From Mesorhizobium huakuii (lineage in GTDB: Bacteria > Pseudomonadota > Alphaproteobacteria > Rhizobiales > Rhizobiaceae): 64,000 bases of DNA. The stretch covers positions 1 to 64,000 of the forward strand of contig NZ_BSNY01000043.1 of the NCBI RefSeq assembly GCF_030160235.1. The letters run 5' to 3'. Positions 1 through 8,720 of this stretch are shown in pieces; position 1 is the stretch's first letter; every line of letters begins with the position of its first letter. Made by a program: the position numbers and the translations under genes. A model generated the notes under the pieces. It did not search any database. It had not been told where the DNA came from and was given only the letters and a program-made list of their open reading frames with translations.

Positions 1-1635
1 TTTCGGAATCCCCCAAAACGAGCTTTATCGATTCAGCAATTTATCGACGTGTCCTTAGGTCACGGTCAGCGCGCCAGCATCCAGGCCAACCGCCTCATCA
101 CCTCGCGGTCGCGCGGCGCCGTCGTCAAGGCGCGCGTCGTCCGTCATTCCGCGCGCTCCGCTCCGCTTGGCACCCACCTCAGCTATCTGCGTCGCGAGGG
201 TGTCAGCCGGGACGGGGAGAAGGGGCATCTGTTCGGCCCGGGCACGGAGAATGCCGATGGCGCGGATTTCGCCGCGCGCGCCCAGGACGATCGTCACCAT
301 TTCCGCTTCATCGTCTCGCCGGACGACGCTCTCGAAATGGCGGACCTCAACGCCTTCACCCGCGATCTGGTGGGGCAGATGGAGAAGGACCTCGACACGC
401 GGCTCGACTGGGTGGCGGTCGATCACTGGAACACCGAGCATCCCCACATTCACCTGATCGTGCGTGGCGTCCGCGACGATGGCCAGGATCTGGTCATCGC
501 GCGTGACTACATCAAGGAAGGTATGCGCGACCGGGCTCGCGATCTGGTTACCCAGGAACTGGGTCCGCGCACCGATCTCGATATCCGCCACAGGCTCGAA
601 AGCCAGATCCAGTCCGAGCGGTGGACGCAACTCGATCGGCAGTTGCTTCGCGACAGCCGTGACAGCGGGATCATCGATCTCGCGCCATCTCGCCTAAGGC
701 AACCGGACGAGTATCACGCTTTGAAAATCGGTCGCCTGCGCAAGCTCGAGACCCTTGGCCTTGCCCAACAGGCCGGGCCCGGCCAATGGGCAATCGACGA
801 ACGGGCCGAAGCAACACTGCGCGCGCTTGGCGAGCGCGGCGACATCATCAAGCGCATCCACCGCGCGATGAGAGCGGCTGGCATCGAGCGTGGCTTAGCC
901 AATTATGTCCTGGCCGCGGAAAGCCTGGAGACGCCGGTAATCGGCCGGCTGGTCGATCGTGGGCTCGATGACGAACTGATCGGCACGGCCTATGCCGTTG
1001 TCGACGGCGTCGACGGACGCACCCATCACATCAAGCTTTCCGATCTGGAGGCGGCTGGCGACGGCGCACCGGGATCGATCGTCGAGCTGCGCAAATTCGA
1101 TGATGCGCGCGGTCAACGCCGGGCCGCACTCGCAGTGCGCTCCGATCTTGGAGTGGATCAGCAGATTACAGCATCGGGTGCGACCTGGCTCGACCGTCAG
1201 GCAATCGCGCGCGAACCGGCCGCACTGGCCGAGTCCGGCTTCGGCGCCGAGGTTCGCGACGCCCTCGACCGGCGCGCCGAACATCTTGTCAAACAGGGGC
1301 TCGCGGAGCGGGAAGGCAGACGCGTCATCTTCACCCGAAGCCTGCTCGATACACTGCGGCGGGCGGAACTGGGGAGGCTTGGCGACAGGCTGGCGGCCGA
1401 CACGGGCAAGCCCTTCCAGCGCGCCGCCAGCGGAGACTTTGTTGCCGGCGCCTATCGCCAGCGCCTGTCACTGGCCTCCGGCCGTTTCGCCATGATCGAC
1501 GACGGGCTCGGCTTCCAGCTCGTCCCCTGGACGCCCTCACTCGAAAAGCATCTCGGCCAGCACGTCTCCGGTGTCGTGCGCGGCGATGGCGGCATCGACT
1601 GGAGTTGTGGCCGCAAGAAGGGGCTCGGCCTCTGA
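1..1635 (+). CDS. VirD2-like relaxase with C-terminal DUF3363 region (5' end incomplete or truncated)
   Basis: This is a conjugative relaxase that would nick oriT and pilot the single strand. Counting from a GTG at 49, a motif I tyrosine sits in SYLRREG (Tyr46) and the metal-binding histidines in HPHIH (131-135), the usual VirD2/MobP arrangement. The long C-terminal part matches the DUF3363 region of rhizobial relaxases and ends in the family-typical GRKKGLGL. Family members as I recall them carry roughly 80-100 more residues at the N terminus. Here similarity starts only at LGHGQRAS. The frame stays open to base 1, but those first 16 codons do not resemble the family, and the GTG at 49 has no ribosome binding site. 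The gene is therefore either cut by the window edge or truncated by a rearrangement. traG follows 23 bp downstream. Confidence 0.85.
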   Translation, partial: FRNPPKRALSIQQFIDVSLGHGQRASIQANRLITSRSRGAVVKARVVRHSARSAPLGTHLSYLRREGVSRDGEKGHLFGPGTENADGADFAARAQDDRHHFRFIVSPDDALEMADLNAFTRDLVGQMEKDLDTRLDWVAVDHWNTEHPHIHLIVRGVRDDGQDLVIARDYIKEGMRDRARDLVTQELGPRTDLDIRHRLESQIQSERWTQLDRQLLRDSRDSGIIDLAPSRLRQPDEYHALKIGRLRKLETLGLAQQAGPGQWAIDERAEATLRALGERGDIIKRIHRAMRAAGIERGLANYVLAAESLETPVIGRLVDRGLDDELIGTAYAVVDGVDGRTHHIKLSDLEAAGDGAPGSIVELRKFDDARGQRRAALAVRSDLGVDQQITASGATWLDRQAIAREPAALAESGFGAEVRDALDRRAEHLVKQGLAEREGRRVIFTRSLLDTLRRAELGRLGDRLAADTGKPFQRAASGDFVAGAYRQRLSLASGRFAMIDDGLGFQLVPWTPSLEKHLGQHVSGVVRGDGGIDWSCGRKKGLGL

Positions 1636-1658
1636 AAACCAGATGAAAGGCACACGCC

Positions 1659-3647
1659 ATGTCCGCCACCAAAATCCTGTGGGGCCAGATCCTCACGGTC
1701 TTCCTGATCGTCCTCTTGACGACCTGGGCGGCGACCCAATGGACCGCATGGCAACTCGGTTTCCAGGCCGGGCTTGGTCCACCCTGGTTCGAGATTGCTG
1801 GGTTGCCCGTTTACTATCCGCCCGCTCTGTTCTGGTGGTGGTATTTCTACGACGCCTACGCCCCGTCTATCTTCGTGAAAGGCGGCTTGATCGCCGTGTC
1901 TGGTGGCTTCCTCTCGATCATTGTTGCCATCGGCATGTCGGTGTGGCGGGCGCGCGAAGCCAAGACTGTTCAGACCTACGGGTCGGCACGCTGGGCCGAA
2001 AGGCGAGAGGTCGAGGCAGCGGGCCTGATCGACAACGATGGTGTCGTGCTCGGGCGTTATGATCGCCATTATCTGCGCCACGATGGGCCTGAGCACGTGT
2101 TGTGCTTCGCCCCGACCCGGTCCGGCAAAGGCGTCGGCCTGGTGGTGCCTTCGCTTCTGACCTGGCCGGGCTCGGCGATCGTCCACGACATCAAGGGCGA
2201 GAATTGGCAGCTCACCGCAGGCTTTCGCGCTCTGCACGGTCGCGTGCTGCTTTTCGATCCGACCAATTCGAGATCTTCAGCCTACAATCCGCTTCTGGAA
2301 GTCCGCCGCGGCGAATGGGAGGTCCGCGACGTCCAGAACATCGCCGACATTCTCGTCGATCCGGAAGGTAGCCTGGAAAAGCGCAACCATTGGGAAAAGA
2401 CCAGTCACGCGCTGCTGGTCGGCGCGATCCTCCACGTTCTGTACGCCGAGCAGGACAAGACGCTCGCCGGCGTCGCCGCCTTTCTTTCCGATCCGAAGCG
2501 CCCGATAGAATCGACGCTTGCCGCGATGATGAAGACCGCGCATCTCGGTGACGCCGGCCCGCATCCGGTCATCGCCAGTGCGGCGCGCGAGCTGCTCAAC
2601 AAATCCGACAATGAACGCTCTGGCGTGCTGTCCACCGCGATGTCCTTCCTCGGTCTCTATCGCGATCCGGTTGTCGCCGGCGTGACCCGGCGCTGCGACT
2701 GGCGAATTTCCGACATTGTCGGCGGAAGGCGACCGGCAACGCTCTATCTCGTGGTGCCGCCTTCGGACATCAACCGGACCAAACCGCTCATCCGCCTCAT
2801 CCTCAATCAGATCGGTCGCCGCCTCACCGAGGACCTGACTACCAAGACAACCCGCCACCGGTTGCTTCTGATGTTGGATGAGTTCCCGGCGCTGGGCCGC
2901 CTCGACTTCTTCGAGAGCGCGCTGGCTTTCATGGCCGGCTATGGCCTGAAAAGCTTTCTCATCGCGCAGTCGCTCAACCAGATCGAGAAGGCCTACGGTC
3001 CCAACAACTCGGTCCTCGATAATTGTCATGTCCGCGTCAGCTTCGCCACGAACGACGAGAGGACTGCCAAGCGGGTCTCGGACGCACTCGGCACGGCAAC
3101 CGAAATGCGGGCGATGAAGAACTATGCCGGTCACCGGCTTTCGCCTTGGCTCGGGCATCTCATGGTGTCGCGGCAAGAGACGGCGCGGCAGTTGCTCACT
3201 CCTGGCGAGATCATGCAGCTTCCGCCGACCGACGAGATCGTCATGGTGGCGGGCGCGCCGCCGATCAGGGCCAAGAAGGCCCGGTATTACGAGGACGCCA
3301 GTTTCAAGGAGCGCGTGTTGCCGCCACCCGAACTGGCGCGGTCGCAAGAGGCCGTACCTGATGATTGGAGCCAGTTGCCGGTCCTGGCTCACTTGGAGGT
3401 CACGCAGGCTTCCGGAACGCTGCAGCAGGACGACGGAGATCCGACGGGATCGGAGCGCCGCCTGCAGGCCGAACTCAATCGGGCGCAGGCGGTCGAGAAA
3501 GCGGCGCCGATCGAAAACGAATTCGATATGGAACCGGACGACGATGCCGACGACGATGATGCGGTGCGCAACCGACGCCTGGCGCGCCTCATGCAGGGCG
3601 TTGCGCGGCAGGTTTCCCTAGACCCCGATGACGGCATGGAGTTGTAG
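1659..3647 (+). CDS. traG: Type IV coupling protein TraG/VirD4
   Basis: This inner-membrane ATPase links the relaxosome to a type IV secretion channel. The N terminus has two hydrophobic segments (about 7-35 and 52-93). A Walker A motif APTRSGKG lies at 151-158 and a Walker B motif LLLMLDEF at 402-409, followed by the family signature around ALGRLDFFESALAFMAGYG. At 662 residues it is a normal length for rhizobial TraG. The C-terminal tail is very acidic (a run of Asp near 625-635), as is common. It lies between the relaxase and a ribbon-helix-helix gene, the conserved rhizobial order. The trb genes for the mating pore that normally follow are absent, so transfer would depend on a secretion system encoded elsewhere. 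Confidence 0.93.
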   Translation: MSATKILWGQILTVFLIVLLTTWAATQWTAWQLGFQAGLGPPWFEIAGLPVYYPPALFWWWYFYDAYAPSIFVKGGLIAVSGGFLSIIVAIGMSVWRAREAKTVQTYGSARWAERREVEAAGLIDNDGVVLGRYDRHYLRHDGPEHVLCFAPTRSGKGVGLVVPSLLTWPGSAIVHDIKGENWQLTAGFRALHGRVLLFDPTNSRSSAYNPLLEVRRGEWEVRDVQNIADILVDPEGSLEKRNHWEKTSHALLVGAILHVLYAEQDKTLAGVAAFLSDPKRPIESTLAAMMKTAHLGDAGPHPVIASAARELLNKSDNERSGVLSTAMSFLGLYRDPVVAGVTRRCDWRISDIVGGRRPATLYLVVPPSDINRTKPLIRLILNQIGRRLTEDLTTKTTRHRLLLMLDEFPALGRLDFFESALAFMAGYGLKSFLIAQSLNQIEKAYGPNNSVLDNCHVRVSFATNDERTAKRVSDALGTATEMRAMKNYAGHRLSPWLGHLMVSRQETARQLLTPGEIMQLPPTDEIVMVAGAPPIRAKKARYYEDASFKERVLPPPELARSQEAVPDDWSQLPVLAHLEVTQASGTLQQDDGDPTGSERRLQAELNRAQAVEKAAPIENEFDMEPDDDADDDDAVRNRRLARLMQGVARQVSLDPDDGMEL

Positions 3648-3652
3648 GCGCC

Positions 3653-4096
3653 ATGACGGCTCGCAAAAAGAAGGCGCAGATTTCCGTCTATCTCGATCAG
3701 AGCATCATGACGATGCTCGGCGATTATGCGGCACGGCGCGGTCAACCCCAATCCATGATTGCGGAAGCAGCACTGGCTTCCTTCCTGTCGCCGGATGCGG
3801 ACGCACGCCGCGAGGCCGCTATCGCCAAACGCCTCGACCAGGTCGATCGCCGCCTGGCCAGGCAGGAGCGCGATATCGGCATTGCGGTCGAGACACTGGC
3901 GGTGTTCGTCCGCTTCTGGCTCGCGACAACGCCGGCGTTGCCCGAGCCCGCCGCCCAGGCCGCACGCGCCAAGGCGGCCGAACGTTACGAAGCCTTCGTG
4001 ACGGCCTTGGGCAGGCGCCTGGCGAAGGGGCCGAAACTGCGGCAGGAGATTTCCGAAGATATCAATCCGATGGATAGCAGCGGAAACCCACCCTGA
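3653..4096 (+). CDS. Ribbon-helix-helix (CopG-type) conjugation-associated protein
   Basis: This is a 147-residue protein with an N-terminal ribbon-helix-helix domain: KKKAQISVYLDQSIMTMLGD supplies the strand and first helix, and the following helix contains the QSMIAEAAL segment. A charged helical stretch rich in Arg and Ala follows (about 45-90). Proteins of this type sit directly after traG in many rhizobial islands and probably bind DNA at the transfer locus. It starts 5 bp after the traG stop and is almost certainly cotranscribed. The exact role is not known from sequence. In related islands trbB comes next, but here the next gene is the opposite-strand hipA. Confidence 0.8.
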   Translation: MTARKKKAQISVYLDQSIMTMLGDYAARRGQPQSMIAEAALASFLSPDADARREAAIAKRLDQVDRRLARQERDIGIAVETLAVFVRFWLATTPALPEPAAQAARAKAAERYEAFVTALGRRLAKGPKLRQEISEDINPMDSSGNPP

Positions 4097-4283
4097 CGGA
4101 TTGCAGGCCAATAGTCGGCTAGCTTGGAGCCTGATGGCCATGCTCATGATAATGATGGCGATACGCGACGCCTCTGGCGGTCACGCGACGATAATGTCGT
4201 TGCACCGGTGACGACGATGATGATCAGCAGCGGCAACAGGATGGGCGAGCAAGTCCCGGCAGCCGGTTCGCCGCACACCTCGA

Positions 4284-5609
4284 TCAGTCGATGGCATCAG
4301 CCTTGTCGTCGGCGAGGAGGGCCGCCCGCTTGCCGATAGCCGACTTGACCGCGTCGACAAGCTGTTCAGGAAAGCCGCGGGGCAGCGAGACGATCACCTC
4401 GTCGGCCTGCTTCTCCACGTTTTCAGCAATGTCATCGAAAACTCTGCGCATGACAGGGGTACCCACACCGGCAATGTCAGCGGTCTGCAGGAAGTGGCGT
4501 GGCATGATGTCAGGTACCGAATAGTGCCTGTTCTTGCCGACCGACATTGCCAGTTTGAATTTTTTGCGAGGAATCTGTCCGGTATCAAGGCTGGGCTGCG
4601 CGGTCAGCACGTCGTACAGGGGCGTCATGCGGAATCGTCCGCCTGGGCTGAGAAAAATACTGAAATTCTTGGCGTGGCCGTCGGTCGCGCCAATCAGCCA
4701 GAACAAGATGCAGGTGCGCAAGAAGGTGGCGATGTCTTGATCAGGCGTATCGCTACCCTTCAAAAGTTCGACAATCTCCCGCATCCCGGGACCGCCATCG
4801 GACTGGTACTTTCGCGTCGGCGGCACCGACAGCGCCTGACAGATATCTTCCTGCGGCAGGCGCAGGAGGCGGCCGTCGCGGGCCCACAGCCGGTCGAAGC
4901 GCTCTACGATCAGCGTGCGGCGCTCGCCGAAGTCAGCGATCTCCGCCTGGGCAGCAGGAACGCCAAACGCTTGCAGCAGCTTGAGACACAGATACTCGTT
5001 CTCGACGCTGTTGGAGAGATCGATGCCGTTCGGCAGCCGGCCGATCTGCGGCTTCAGGATATGGGTGGTCGCTGCCGTGCCGATCGGTTTAAACCAGCCT
5101 CCGTCCTTGCGCAGCAGCGCGGTCTTTTCCTGAGCGCCGGCAATCGAGATGCGAAAGTCCTCGTCCTCGCCGAGGCCTAGCGGGGCCGCAGCAAGGTTCT
5201 CGATTATTCCGGCGACGTCCTCGTTGCTGACCGGCTTGCCTTCGACACTGCCGGGAGGGCCTGGATCCATGCCATCGATCAGGAATTGCAACGCGCCGAC
5301 GCAGTCATGGCCGAGCGCAGCCAGCATGCTGTAGGCATCCGTGCCGTCGGCGCCGACGCGTTCGGCAACACGCCTGCGTATGGCATCATTGTCGGGAAGC
5401 AGGTTGTCGAAGACGTTGGTCACCGGCGTGCCGATATAGCGGTCTTCCCGCAAGGGAAGCGAGAGTGAGATCGGGAAGGTGCCGCGCCAGTCCAGCCATT
5501 CGCGTGCGTATTGGAAGTCGATGGCGCCCGTCGATTCCCTGCGCAGTACGCCGACCGAACGCCCGTTCAGGAACACGTTCAGGGGGATGTGAGCCCGTCG
5601 CCGTGCCAT
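4284..5609 (-). CDS. hipA: HipA-family serine/threonine kinase toxin
   Basis: This is the toxin of a type II toxin-antitoxin pair. HipA kinases phosphorylate a translation component (glutamyl-tRNA synthetase in Escherichia coli) and induce growth arrest. The 441-residue protein has the N-terminal HipA subdomain (about 10-110), a Gly/Ser-rich SIAGAQEK loop at 155-162, ERFDR at 236-240, the catalytic loop GATDGHAKN at 307-315 and the metal-binding LYDV at 331-334. All expected kinase residues are present, so it should be active. Its ATG overlaps the hipB stop codon by one base, so translation is coupled. The pair lies at the broken end of the conjugation gene block, a usual place for an addiction module. 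Confidence 0.92.
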   Translation of the reverse strand: MARRRAHIPLNVFLNGRSVGVLRRESTGAIDFQYAREWLDWRGTFPISLSLPLREDRYIGTPVTNVFDNLLPDNDAIRRRVAERVGADGTDAYSMLAALGHDCVGALQFLIDGMDPGPPGSVEGKPVSNEDVAGIIENLAAAPLGLGEDEDFRISIAGAQEKTALLRKDGGWFKPIGTAATTHILKPQIGRLPNGIDLSNSVENEYLCLKLLQAFGVPAAQAEIADFGERRTLIVERFDRLWARDGRLLRLPQEDICQALSVPPTRKYQSDGGPGMREIVELLKGSDTPDQDIATFLRTCILFWLIGATDGHAKNFSIFLSPGGRFRMTPLYDVLTAQPSLDTGQIPRKKFKLAMSVGKNRHYSVPDIMPRHFLQTADIAGVGTPVMRRVFDDIAENVEKQADEVIVSLPRGFPEQLVDAVKSAIGKRAALLADDKADAID

Positions 5610-5863
5610 CAGAACAGGTCCTCGATATCAGCAGAGCTGCCTTTGCTGCGCGCGCGCACGACGAGTTCAAGGTCGAGGGCGGAGAGGGCGGCCATCAAGG
5701 TGCGGAGTTGCATCGCGGGCTCGCCGGCCTCGAGGCGGGAGACCGTACCCTGGCGCAGGTGGATCTGGTTGCTGAGCGAGCCTTGCGTGAGTCCGGCGTT
5801 CTTGCGGGCGCGGCGCAGAATGGCCCCGAGTTGTTTTTCGTTGCGAGCGATCTGGTCTGTCAT
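5609..5863 (-). CDS. hipB: HipB-like antitoxin, helix-turn-helix autorepressor
   Basis: This 84-residue XRE-type protein is the antitoxin and operon repressor. Residues about 13-50 form a classic helix-turn-helix (RARKNAGLTQGSLSNQIHLR followed by QGTVSRLEAGE). The start at 5863 is chosen because a GGAG ribosome binding site lies 8 bp upstream and the helix-turn-helix is correctly placed. A longer reading to 5911 would run into the operator array. The C-terminal tail ends in hydrophobic DIEDLF, a likely docking or degradation tail. Four 16-bp palindromes lie immediately upstream of the start and are the obvious binding sites. Confidence 0.9.
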   Translation of the reverse strand: MTDQIARNEKQLGAILRRARKNAGLTQGSLSNQIHLRQGTVSRLEAGEPAMQLRTLMAALSALDLELVVRARSKGSSADIEDLF

Positions 5864-5885
5864 GATGGGTCTCCACGTCTGCAAT

Positions 5886-5982
5886 ATACGCGATCGCGTA
5901 TTAACCGTCAATATACGGAGTTGCGTATAAAATGGAGATATACGCGATCACGTATATAAAGAAGATATACGCGATCGCGTAT
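5886..5982. promoter_or_regulatory. Four tandem hip operators with 27-bp period
   Basis: Four 16-bp sites lie at 5886-5901, 5913-5928, 5940-5955 and 5967-5982. The first and last are the perfect palindrome ATACGCGATCGCGTAT. The third, ATACGCGATCACGTAT, differs at one base, and the second, ATACGGAGTTGCGTAT, at three. Start-to-start spacing is exactly 27 bp in all three intervals. The array lies 23-120 bp upstream of the hipB start and so covers its promoter. The hipBA promoter of Escherichia coli also has four operators, but with a different sequence. Assignment to this HipB is inferred from position and symmetry. Confidence 0.85.
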
Positions 5983-6280
5983 GATGCCGACGCGTCAGCT
6001 GGCAAGCGGTGGTCTTGGCGCCCCAGCTGAAACGAGCCCTGCAATCATAGGGACTAGCACCTAGTGACCCGACCCAAGAGGCCATATCGAGCCAGTATTA
6101 CGCGCTCCGTTTTCGGACTCCAGGTAAACAGCCGAGAATAGAAACGAGATTGCAATTAAAAAATAGATTATTAACTTAATTCTACTCCACTTGTTCATTA
6201 AATTTTTCCACTATTATTGATCTATAGCTTCATTTCCATGGTATCATTGGTTTAGAAAAGTAACGACGGCAATCGGAGTG
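5983..6280. other. Gene-free, A+T-rich spacer
   Basis: No coding sequence is supported between the hip operator array and the 3' end of the LacI-type gene. The stretch from about 6130 to 6260 is clearly richer in A+T than its surroundings (many runs such as ttaaaaaatagatta), which suggests a junction between segments of different origin. I see no tRNA fragment or insertion sequence end. Confidence 0.5.
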
Positions 6281-7321
6281 TCAAACAACACGCAGACTTC
6301 GACCGCTGCTCCATCGTGCGCGGTCAGGCAGCACCAGCCGGCAATCGACGCCTATGTCCCGGTAGGTGAAGGCGCTCGTGTTGAGCCGTCCCAGGAGGGA
6401 TGTGCCAGCAACCGTGCCGACCCTGAATGCGACCGATTGCAATCCTGGAATGCCTGCCCCGTCCGGCCTTTCGTTCTGAGATTCTGCATCAAGGCAGACA
6501 AGTTGGCCAAGTACGTCTGGCCGCCCCGCCAGTACGCAGCCCTGCGCCACGTCAGCAAGTTCGATCTCGCTGGATACAAAGACGTTGGAGGCCGTCGCGG
6601 TGGCGCTCTGCGACAAGAAATCGATGATGCCAAGGGGCTCGGCGAACTCGAAATGCCGAAGCATCGGATGGGCCCGCAGCAGCTTGTATCGGCGCAGAGC
6701 TCGGCGGTCGCTGTCTCCCACGCGGATATAGAAAACCGGACCTGGCGGTCCCTTCGCCATGAAGGCCGCGAGGCCGTTGATCTGAGCGTCGGATTTCTCA
6801 TGTATTGAGCAGCAGTCCTGCAAATCGTGCAGGCGAAGGCCCTGGATCTCGACAATCGGGATGCCGAGACTAGCGATCACCGCAATATCCTTCTTGCGGA
6901 TCTCCAGGCTCTCGTCGACCAAAAGGGCGGCGCCGTCCAGACGCTGCGCCAGTGATCCGATGGCGGTCTCGATGGGGCAGTGGCTGCGAACCACGTGACA
7001 GACCGTGTAGCCTTGGCCGCTGATCGCTTCGAGGAATCCCGCTATGGCAGCCTGAGTCTTGCGGTTGAAGCGGATGCTGTCGTCGCTGCCCTGCAGCGCG
7101 ATTAGGCCGATCGTGTTGGTCCGTCCAGTCCGAAGCGAGCGGCCGGCAAGCTGGGGTTGGTATTTAAGACGCTTGATTTCGTTCTCGATGATGGCGCGTG
7201 TCCGCTCGCTCACCAGGTCCCATCGTTCATTGACGACGTTGGAAACGCTCATGACGGACACGCCAGCCGCCGCCGCCACATCTTTCAGCGTCACCTGATC
7301 TCTGATCTTCCGGCCAGCCAT
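6281..7321 (-). CDS. LacI-family transcriptional regulator
   Basis: This is a 346-residue sugar-responsive repressor. The N-terminal LacI helix-turn-helix is clear (VTLKDVAAAAGVSVMSVSNV, then the hinge YQPQLAGRSLRTGRT), followed by a periplasmic-binding-protein-like effector domain starting with IGLIALQ. The ATG at 7321 is preferred over an upstream TTG at 7324. It is divergent from a ribose/xylose-type ABC transporter, with about 300 bp between them carrying CG-centred inverted repeats typical of LacI operators, so it probably represses the transporter and itself. The C-terminal 80 residues are less typical for the family but the reading frame is intact. Confidence 0.9.
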   Translation of the reverse strand: MAGRKIRDQVTLKDVAAAAGVSVMSVSNVVNERWDLVSERTRAIIENEIKRLKYQPQLAGRSLRTGRTNTIGLIALQGSDDSIRFNRKTQAAIAGFLEAISGQGYTVCHVVRSHCPIETAIGSLAQRLDGAALLVDESLEIRKKDIAVIASLGIPIVEIQGLRLHDLQDCCSIHEKSDAQINGLAAFMAKGPPGPVFYIRVGDSDRRALRRYKLLRAHPMLRHFEFAEPLGIIDFLSQSATATASNVFVSSEIELADVAQGCVLAGRPDVLGQLVCLDAESQNERPDGAGIPGLQSVAFRVGTVAGTSLLGRLNTSAFTYRDIGVDCRLVLPDRARWSSGRSLRVV

Positions 7322-7344
7322 CAAATCCCTTCCCGGGGTACTTG

Positions 7345-7586
7345 TAGCGTTAAATAGACTGCCCGGCGCTGCGAGGCAATCTCAGGAGGATTTTTGGCGT
7401 CGGAACCTCCCCTGAATGGTGAAGGCATTTAACGATAAATTCGAATTTTACACTGGGCGCAAAGTCCGGAACTTACGCTAAATACCTTAAATTAAACGAT
7501 CTTTTTTGAAAAAGAGGCCGAAAGGGCGAGGCCGCAACAAAGCCCTTGACAGGTGTCGCCGAAAATCATTACCTTTAACGTTAAAG
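7345..7586. promoter_or_regulatory. Candidate LacI-type operators in the divergent promoter region
   Basis: The best site is the perfect 14-bp palindrome CTTTAACGTTAAAG at 7573-7586, centred on CG as in LacI/GalR operators and 33 bp before the transporter start. A second site, ATTTAACGATAAAT, at 7427-7440 matches it closely. Weaker half-matching copies are TAGCGTTAAAT at 7345-7355, next to the regulator's start, and CTTACGCTAAAT at 7472-7483. Sites near both divergent genes fit repression of both. Binding by the adjacent LacI protein is inferred. Confidence 0.7.
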
Positions 7587-7619
7587 ATAAGCGTTCAACC
7601 GCAAGAAAGGGGAATGACC

Positions 7620-8708
7620 ATGAAAGGAAATTTCAACCTGTCCAGACGGGGATTTCTGGCTGCCGGCGCAGGAATCGCTACCATCGCGACGTTTGGAGGC
7701 ACGGGAAAGCTCTCGGCGGCCGGCACCGGCAAGATCGGGTTCGCGATGGAGACGTTCACGGTCCCGAGATGGAAGAATTTGGACCGGCCGAGCTTTGAGC
7801 AGGCCGTCAAGGCCGCAGGTTTCGAGCCGATCGTCAATCAAGCGGACTTCAAGGTGGAGCAGCAGCTTGCTGATGTCGAGAACCTGCTTACCGTGGGAAT
7901 AGATGCGCTCGCCATTGTCGCGGTGGTCGCCGAAGCCGGCGTCAACATGGCAAAGCGCGCCAAGCGTGCCGGTGTGCCCGTGTTGGCCTACAACACCGCG
8001 ATCCCTTCGAAGGAGGTTGATGTCTACGTGGCCCGCAACAACCGCGGTGTTGGTCGCAAGGCGGCTCAGGCAGCGCTCGACGCCGGTGTGCTTAGGGGCA
8101 ATTGGGTGGTGACCTCGGGCCAGGCTGGCAACACCGTGGCCGAAGAGATTACCAAAGGCTACTACGACATCATGCAGCCGCTGATCGACAAGGGCGAGTT
8201 GAAGGTGGTCAGCCACCTGTTTCACGATGGCTGGGATCCGGACGCGGCGCGTCGCCAAGCGGAAGATTCGCTGACGGCCAATCACAACGACATCGCCGGC
8301 TTCCTTTGCAACAACGACGGCATGGCGGGCGGCGTCATCGGCGCGCTCGAAAAGGTCGGGCTCGCCGGCAAGGCGTTCGTGACCGGCCAGGATGCGACCA
8401 TCGAGGGCTGCCGACACATCCTGCTCGGCAACATGGCACTGTCGAGCTTCACCCTGTTCGATCAGATGGGCAAGATCTCCGGCGAGCTTTGCGCGAAGTT
8501 GGCGAAGGGCGAGGCGCTCGGTATTTCCGAAACCTACGATGCCGGAAATGGTGTGACACTGCCTTACGTTCCGGTCGAGGACCGCAATATCACCCGGGAC
8601 AACATGGTCGAATACCTGAAGGCGTATAGCCCGATCTACGTCGATAGCAAGGCAATCCTCGACAGCATTCCGAAGGACAAATGGCCGGCCGGGGCGGACC
8701 AACTCTAA
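7620..8708 (+). CDS. Sugar ABC transporter substrate-binding protein (ribose/xylose type)
   Basis: This is a periplasmic binding protein of 362 residues for a sugar importer. The N terminus carries a twin-arginine signal (NLSRRGFLAAGAGIA), so export is likely through Tat. The mature part has the type 1 periplasmic-binding fold with GVPVLAYNTAI and FLCNNDGMAGGVIGALEKVG typical of RbsB/XylF-like proteins. I chose the ATG at 7620 because the AAAGGGG site is correctly spaced there; ATG at 7614 is too close. It leads an operon with permease and ATPase genes, separated from the permease by about 160 bp containing two strong hairpins. Substrate cannot be read from sequence; a pentose or deoxyhexose is plausible. 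Confidence 0.9.
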   Translation: MKGNFNLSRRGFLAAGAGIATIATFGGTGKLSAAGTGKIGFAMETFTVPRWKNLDRPSFEQAVKAAGFEPIVNQADFKVEQQLADVENLLTVGIDALAIVAVVAEAGVNMAKRAKRAGVPVLAYNTAIPSKEVDVYVARNNRGVGRKAAQAALDAGVLRGNWVVTSGQAGNTVAEEITKGYYDIMQPLIDKGELKVVSHLFHDGWDPDAARRQAEDSLTANHNDIAGFLCNNDGMAGGVIGALEKVGLAGKAFVTGQDATIEGCRHILLGNMALSSFTLFDQMGKISGELCAKLAKGEALGISETYDAGNGVTLPYVPVEDRNITRDNMVEYLKAYSPIYVDSKAILDSIPKDKWPAGADQL

Positions 8709-8720
8709 CGGTCATCCAAG

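Noticed and set aside
2277-3392. 371-codon minus-strand frame
   Set aside because: It is antisense to traG, whose Walker motifs and length are normal.
6278-6808. 176-codon plus-strand frame
   Set aside because: It is antisense to the LacI-type gene.
7581-8702. 373-codon minus-strand frame
   Set aside because: It is antisense to the sugar-binding protein gene, which has a Tat signal and ribosome binding site.
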